Of a DNA stretch of 64,000 bases, positions 61,601 through 64,000 are shown in pieces. Each line of letters begins with the position of its first letter. Positions within the stretch are counted from its first letter, which is position 1. Under the pieces are notes generated by a model, which was given only the letters and a program-made list of their open reading frames with translations, made no database searches and was not told the DNA's origin. The stretch lies in NCBI RefSeq assembly GCF_005863245.1, contig NZ_VBUT01000008.1:248001-312000 (forward strand). Reading direction: 5' to 3'. Made by a program: the position numbers and the translations under genes. This DNA comes from Nocardia cyriacigeorgica (lineage in GTDB: Bacteria; Actinomycetota; Actinomycetes; Mycobacteriales; Mycobacteriaceae).

Positions 61601-64000
61601 CGGAATTCACCGTCCACGCCACCCACGCACCGGTATCGCCGCAGGTTGACGGTGCCGTGCCGATCGGGCGTCCGGTGGCGGGCAGTCAAGTGCTGGTGCT
61701 CGACGCGCGGCTGCGGCCGGTGCCCGACACCGTGGTGGGCGAGCTGTATCTGTCCGGTGTGCAGGTGGCGCGCGGCTACCACGGGCGTGCCGATCTGAGC
61801 GCGGCCCGCTTCGTCGCCAATCCGTACGGCCCCGCGGGTGCGCGCATGTACCGCACCGGCGACCTGGTGCGGCGCAACCGGGCGGGCGAGCTGGAATACC
61901 TGGGCCGCAGCGACTTCCAGGTCAAGTTGCGTGGCCAGCGCATCGAGCTCGGCGAGATCGAGGCGGCGTTGAGCGCGTGTCCCGAGGTGCGCGCGGCTGC
62001 CGTGCGGGTGTACCGGCACACCGCCGGTGAGCTGCTGGTGGCGTATGTGGTGACCAGCGGCGACGCGGACCCGGCGACAACGCTCGATTCCCGGCTGCGC
62101 GAGGTGCTGCCCTCGTACATGGTGCCCGGCGTCTACGTCCGCCTGGACGCCATGCCGCTGACCAGCTCCGGCAAGCTCGACCGCAAGGCGCTGCCCGATC
62201 CGGAACTGGCCGCCGCGACCTTCCGCGCGCCCGTCACCCGGGCCGAGCACACGGTGGCCGAGATCTTCGCGCAGACGCTCGGCGTCGAGCAGGTCGGCCT
62301 GGACGACGACTTCTTCGCCCTGGGCGGGAACTCGCTGGTCGCCACCCAGGTTTCCGCCCGCATCGCCGCCCTGCTCGATACCGATGTGCCGGTGCGGATG
62401 CTGTTCGAGTGCCCGACGGTCGGCGCGCTCGCCGCCCGGCTGGGCGAGGGCGACGGACGGTCCCGGCCCGCACTGATCGCGCGGGAGCGGCCCGAGACGG
62501 TGCCGCTGTCGTACGCGCAGCAGCGTATGTGGTTCCTCAACCAGTTCGACGCCGACTCGGTGGCCGACAACCTCACCGCCGCCGTCCGGTTGACGGGATC
62601 GCTCGATGCGGATGCGCTGCGCGCGGCCGTGACGGACGTCGTCGAGCGGCACGAATCGCTGCGCACCGCCTACCCAGCGGTCAACGGCGTCGCCTGCCAG
62701 CGGGTACTGCCCGCCGGGTCGGTCGCCCACCTGCGGTCCGACGAGATCACTCCCGACCGGCTCGACGAGCGGATCCGCGCCGAAGCCGCCACCCCGTTCC
62801 GGGTCGACCGTGAACCGCCGGTGCGCCTCACCCTGCTGCGCCTGGCCGCCGACGACCACGTCCTGGTCGTGTCGATCCATCACATCAGCGCCGACGGCTG
62901 GTCGATCGCCCCGCTCACCCGCGACCTCATGCGCGCCTACGCCGCCCGGTGCGGCGCGAGCGACCCGGACTGGGCGCCGCTGCCGGTGCAGTACGCCGAT
63001 TACACGCTCTGGCAGCGTGAGGTGCTCGGCGCCGAGGACGACCCGGATTCGCTGCTGGCCGAGCAGGTCCGGTTCTGGTCGGCCGAGCTGGCGCAGCTGC
63101 CCGATGTGCTGGATCTTCCTGCCGACCGGCCCCGCCCGGCGGTCGCCTCCGGTCGCGGCGCACGGCACGCGTTCACCATCGACGCCGCCACGCACCGCGG
63201 CATCCGGGAGCTGGCGCGCCGCTCGAACGCCTCGCTGTTCATGGTCGTGCACGCCGCCTTCGCGGCCCTGCTGTCGCGCTTGACCGGCCGCGCCGATATC
63301 GCCCTCGGCACCCCGATCGCCGGTCGCGGGGATCAGGCGTTGGACGAGCTGGTCGGCATGTTCGTCAACACGCTGGTGCTTCGGTCGCAGGTGCGTTCCG
63401 ATCGCAGCTTCGCCGAACTGCTCGAGACCGTTCGCGACGCCGATCTGCGGGCCTTCGCCCACGCCGACGTGCCGTTCGAGCGGCTGGTCGAGGTGGTGAA
63501 CCCGCCGCGTTCGGCGGCCAGGCATCCGCTGTTCCAGGTGATGCTCGATGTGCAGAACACCGCGACCACCAGCCTGGAACTGGCGGGCGTAACGGCCATC
63601 CGACTCGATATCGACAGCGGGACAGCCAAATTCGATCTGCACCTGACGATCACCGAAACCGTCGACGGTGCGGACCCGGCCGGGCTGGACGCGGTCTTCG
63701 AATACGCGACCGACCTGTTCGACGCCGGCACCGTCGCCGCCTTCGCCGACCGGCTGCGGTTGCTGTTCGGCGCGGCGCTCGCCGACCCGCAGCGCCCGGT
63801 GGGTGATCTCGACGTGATGAGCCCCGCCGAGCGCGCCCGGGTACTCGATACCTGGAACGCCACCGCGGCTTCGGTGCCTGCGGGGGAGACGCTCGTGACG
63901 CTGTTCGAGGCGCAGGCCGCGCGCACCCCGGACGCGGTTGCGCTCGCATATCCCGTGGGCGGCTCGCACGGTGGATCGTCGTCGCGCGACCACCTCCGCT
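55666..64000 (+). CDS. non-ribosomal peptide synthetase, EntF-like first module (3' truncated)
   Basis: One frame stays open from GTG 55666 (GAGGAGG 5 nt upstream) to the window end, at least 2778 residues. Order: C1 (about 55744-57015, HHIILDG at residues 158-164), A1 (57100-58600), PCP1 (phosphopantetheine Ser at 58723), C2 (58860-60230, HHVAADG), a long Ala-rich linker (60301-60720), A2 (60730-62190), PCP2 (Ser at 62332), C3 (62490-63860, HHISADG), then the start of A3. C1 and A1 resemble E. coli EntF (RYRAEDIRRDAE, LFGPLANI, STGPVEDLSLN). The A1 pocket reads DVWHFSLVD-K, the serine code. The A2 pocket reads DVWSLALVH-K, which I cannot assign. No epimerase or thioesterase is seen. C1 at the N-terminus without a loading module implies an acyl or aryl donor in trans, such as a dihydroxybenzoyl carrier protein. 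Confidence 0.95.
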   Translation, partial: MHGTELGGPSARKQETLHTEARTSAPARFPLAPAQLGVWYAQLLDPQVPINVAQYVDVRGAVDAELLQEVSIEAAREYESVLVRIGESDGVPYQWVDSEASVDIPLIDFRSHPDPIAAANEWMRAESSTPVDLLHDQLFAGALLRVEDDRHFWYLRAHHIILDGFGALTNTMRVAERYTARMLGREPEPVSPASLATLVEGEHAYRDSSRFGTDRTHWAERVAGLDAPTSLDGRTAPRAASNLIAGRPLPEALTERLNTLAASQDSTPAVVLLAAFAAYLGRLTDRDDAVLSLPVTARTTAVMRRSAGMLSNIVPLRLSTGGSWGELLHATRVEVAGALRHQRYRAEDIRRDAEHDGLPARRALFGPLANIMLFRSDLTLGTAAGQYRVLSTGPVEDLSLNVYYGERDRVHVDFEANPNLYDADDIARHHARFIGYLDRLLATDLDVALAAVEVATELELEVSTKIWNATDHPVDPRATLVSMFEAQVARTPDAVALRFAGTPDLTYAQLAEWANRLARALIARGVGPESLVGLHIRRSPDLVVAMYAVIAAGAAYVPLDPDHPADRTAHIVATARPACVLTAGDRPDLADAAVPVLELDGLDADVPAGPVWDRERRTALRPDHPAYVIFTSGSTGKPKGVVVSHAAIVNRLVWMQSAYRLAPADVVLQKTPATFDVSVWEFFWPLQIGATLVLAQPDGHRDPAYLRAVIAEYHVTTAHFVPSMLEVFLAHQDMSAVTSLRTVFASGEALPASLAQRLRVLTGARLHNLYGPTEAAVDVTFHEVTDADTVSVPIGAPVFNTRVYALDSRLRPVPVGAPGELYLSGVQLARGYAGAPGLTAGRFVADPFAADPGQRMYRTGDVVRWTTNGELEYLGRTDFQVKLRGLRIEPGEIEAVLATVDSVVRAVVVVRNDHGVGEQLVAYVVEAEPDTVTPEQLRAAAARALPGYMVPAAYVVLDALPVNASGKLDRAALPAPQRGTAEYSAPATPVEQAVAGVFTELLGQQRIGRDDDFFALGGNSLIATQVAARLGADLGCRLGVRELFAASTVAGLAELIEQRAESGALAPLYARPRPEYVPLSPAQQRIWFLNRFEGASAGYNMPFVVRLRGAVDLSALGAALGDLVERHEVLRTVFPATPPGVDAAGSAAHQVVLEPAQFEVAVETIAAADLDRELAAFASEGFDLEREIPFRARIFEVDDDSVALAVVVHHVAADGLSLRVLARDVMGAYTARSEGAAPAMPPLTVQYADYSMWQRELLGSAADPAAPLGRQLDFWTTTLAGAPDLIELPADRPRPAVASARGATHRFEIPAELYTALTEIARTHQVSTFMVLHAGFAALLSRLGGADDIVIGTPVAGRGDRALDDLIGMFVNTLPLRVVIDPTGTVERLFAQVKAADLAAFAHADLPFEQLVEAINPARSQARHPLFQVLFSFDNTGDISFELPGIAARTSTLDTGVTKFDLQLTVTDRLGGAGLREGPAPTGVPAEFTYATDLFDAETIADYARLLLRVLRGIVAETGRAVADIPLLDATEQRRVLAAGDATADLPQRRAIAGLGRVRVERSPKPAVPEGHTAATGSVGGHRAEFRYPPEAVDAPAAASIGAAAVAARLDAAPDEAASVDAASVDAASADAASVDAAAAAAAGPGETACAISDIDADLATAITAHTCGAPVWSAHNQIPDTVGESTVLDAFAHHAEHMPDAVAVIDGDRQLTYAELAARVNRLARRLIAAGVGPERLVALGMPRSADFVTAAYAVLTAGGGYVPLDPEQPAARIGQVLETAHPVCVLVSSCDPWTATDVPVLTVDDELTEYPTAPVTDAERLAPLRSAHTAYVIFTSGSTGRPKGVAVQHTSVINQIDWITAEYDITADDVILFKTPATFDVSVWELFAPTAVGARLVVAEPGGHRDARYLADTIAAHRVTMTSFVPSMLTVFAETAPAEALVSLRTVLVAGEAMTGAAAAAFAAVGSADLHNLYGPTEFTVHATHAPVSPQVDGAVPIGRPVAGSQVLVLDARLRPVPDTVVGELYLSGVQVARGYHGRADLSAARFVANPYGPAGARMYRTGDLVRRNRAGELEYLGRSDFQVKLRGQRIELGEIEAALSACPEVRAAAVRVYRHTAGELLVAYVVTSGDADPATTLDSRLREVLPSYMVPGVYVRLDAMPLTSSGKLDRKALPDPELAAATFRAPVTRAEHTVAEIFAQTLGVEQVGLDDDFFALGGNSLVATQVSARIAALLDTDVPVRMLFECPTVGALAARLGEGDGRSRPALIARERPETVPLSYAQQRMWFLNQFDADSVADNLTAAVRLTGSLDADALRAAVTDVVERHESLRTAYPAVNGVACQRVLPAGSVAHLRSDEITPDRLDERIRAEAATPFRVDREPPVRLTLLRLAADDHVLVVSIHHISADGWSIAPLTRDLMRAYAARCGASDPDWAPLPVQYADYTLWQREVLGAEDDPDSLLAEQVRFWSAELAQLPDVLDLPADRPRPAVASGRGARHAFTIDAATHRGIRELARRSNASLFMVVHAAFAALLSRLTGRADIALGTPIAGRGDQALDELVGMFVNTLVLRSQVRSDRSFAELLETVRDADLRAFAHADVPFERLVEVVNPPRSAARHPLFQVMLDVQNTATTSLELAGVTAIRLDIDSGTAKFDLHLTITETVDGADPAGLDAVFEYATDLFDAGTVAAFADRLRLLFGAALADPQRPVGDLDVMSPAERARVLDTWNATAASVPAGETLVTLFEAQAARTPDAVALAYPVGGSHGGSSSRDHLR
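60517..60576 (+). repeat. 15-bp tandem repeat inside the NRPS linker
   Basis: Four in-frame 15-bp units encode ASVDA, ASVDA, ASADA and ASVDA. They lie within an Ala-rich linker between the second condensation and second adenylation domains. Confidence 0.85.

Noticed and set aside
61036..63993. 985-codon minus-strand open frame opposite the NRPS
   Set aside because: It mirrors the NRPS reading frame and is rich in Arg/Gly/Asp with no domain; the plus strand encodes clear NRPS motifs throughout.

Overview
The window comes from a high-GC actinobacterium of the Mycobacteriales, most likely Nocardia or a close relative. This is inferred from a complete mce operon, an actinobacterial rpoB-rpoC and rpsL-rpsG-fusA-tuf arrangement, type VII secretion-type small proteins, DUF3558 lipoproteins, a KstR-type box before kshB, a mycofactocin locus and a large NRPS. 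No tRNA, rRNA, CRISPR array, insertion sequence or prophage gene was seen.

Layout. 1-9484: end of an mce lipid-import operon (YrbE permease, MceA-F, two Mce-associated membrane proteins) with every junction from YrbE to MceF overlapping. 9485-17593: regulatory gap with a candidate promoter, then rpoB and rpoC, closed by a strong T-tailed terminator. The rpoB gene carries Asn at the position equivalent to E. coli Ser531. 17610-34648: mixed accessory and metabolic genes: a class II Fic protein, ArsR/SRPBCC, pirin/NATD1, MerR/aldo-keto reductase, VOC, SixA-like phosphatase, FprB ferredoxin reductase, acyl-ACP thioesterase, a type VII-linked pair (EspC-like protein plus WXG/lytic transglycosylase), quinone reductase, an AlkZ-like DNA glycosylase, Lrp/HPPD and two DUF3558 lipoproteins. 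34683-39412: the str operon (rpsL, rpsG, fusA, tuf) with a T-rich terminator. 39452-46919: SDR/TetR, a secretory lipase, TetR/SPW protein, a ferredoxin reductase, a glutamate-racemase-like protein and AlkD. 46924-53662: kshB with a KstR box, a TetR gene, then a mycofactocin cluster mftA - mftB/mftC in one reading frame - mftF - mftG, without mftD or mftE. 53795-55156: a GAF/winged-helix regulator. 55666-end: an NRPS (C-A-PCP-C-A-PCP-C-A...), open at the window edge, whose first module looks like EntF and is predicted to load serine.

How the genes work together. The mce operon supplies an inner-membrane and periplasmic lipid importer. kshB encodes the reductase of steroid 9-alpha-hydroxylase, so sterol handling is represented, but nothing shows this mce set to be the sterol importer. 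The mft genes would make, glycosylate and re-oxidise the redox cofactor mycofactocin, although two maturation enzymes must be encoded elsewhere or be missing. The EspC-like protein and the transglycosylase form an overlapping two-gene unit that looks like a type VII secreted cell-wall hydrolase with its partner.

Most notable points: the mftB-mftC single frame and absent mftD/mftE; Asn at RpoB 531; the EntF-like NRPS start and its roughly 140-residue repetitive linker; well-formed operator palindromes beside several regulators; strong hairpins lacking a T tract inside the rpoBC and str operons; and a recurring TANNNT-N6/7-start arrangement suggesting leaderless transcripts.
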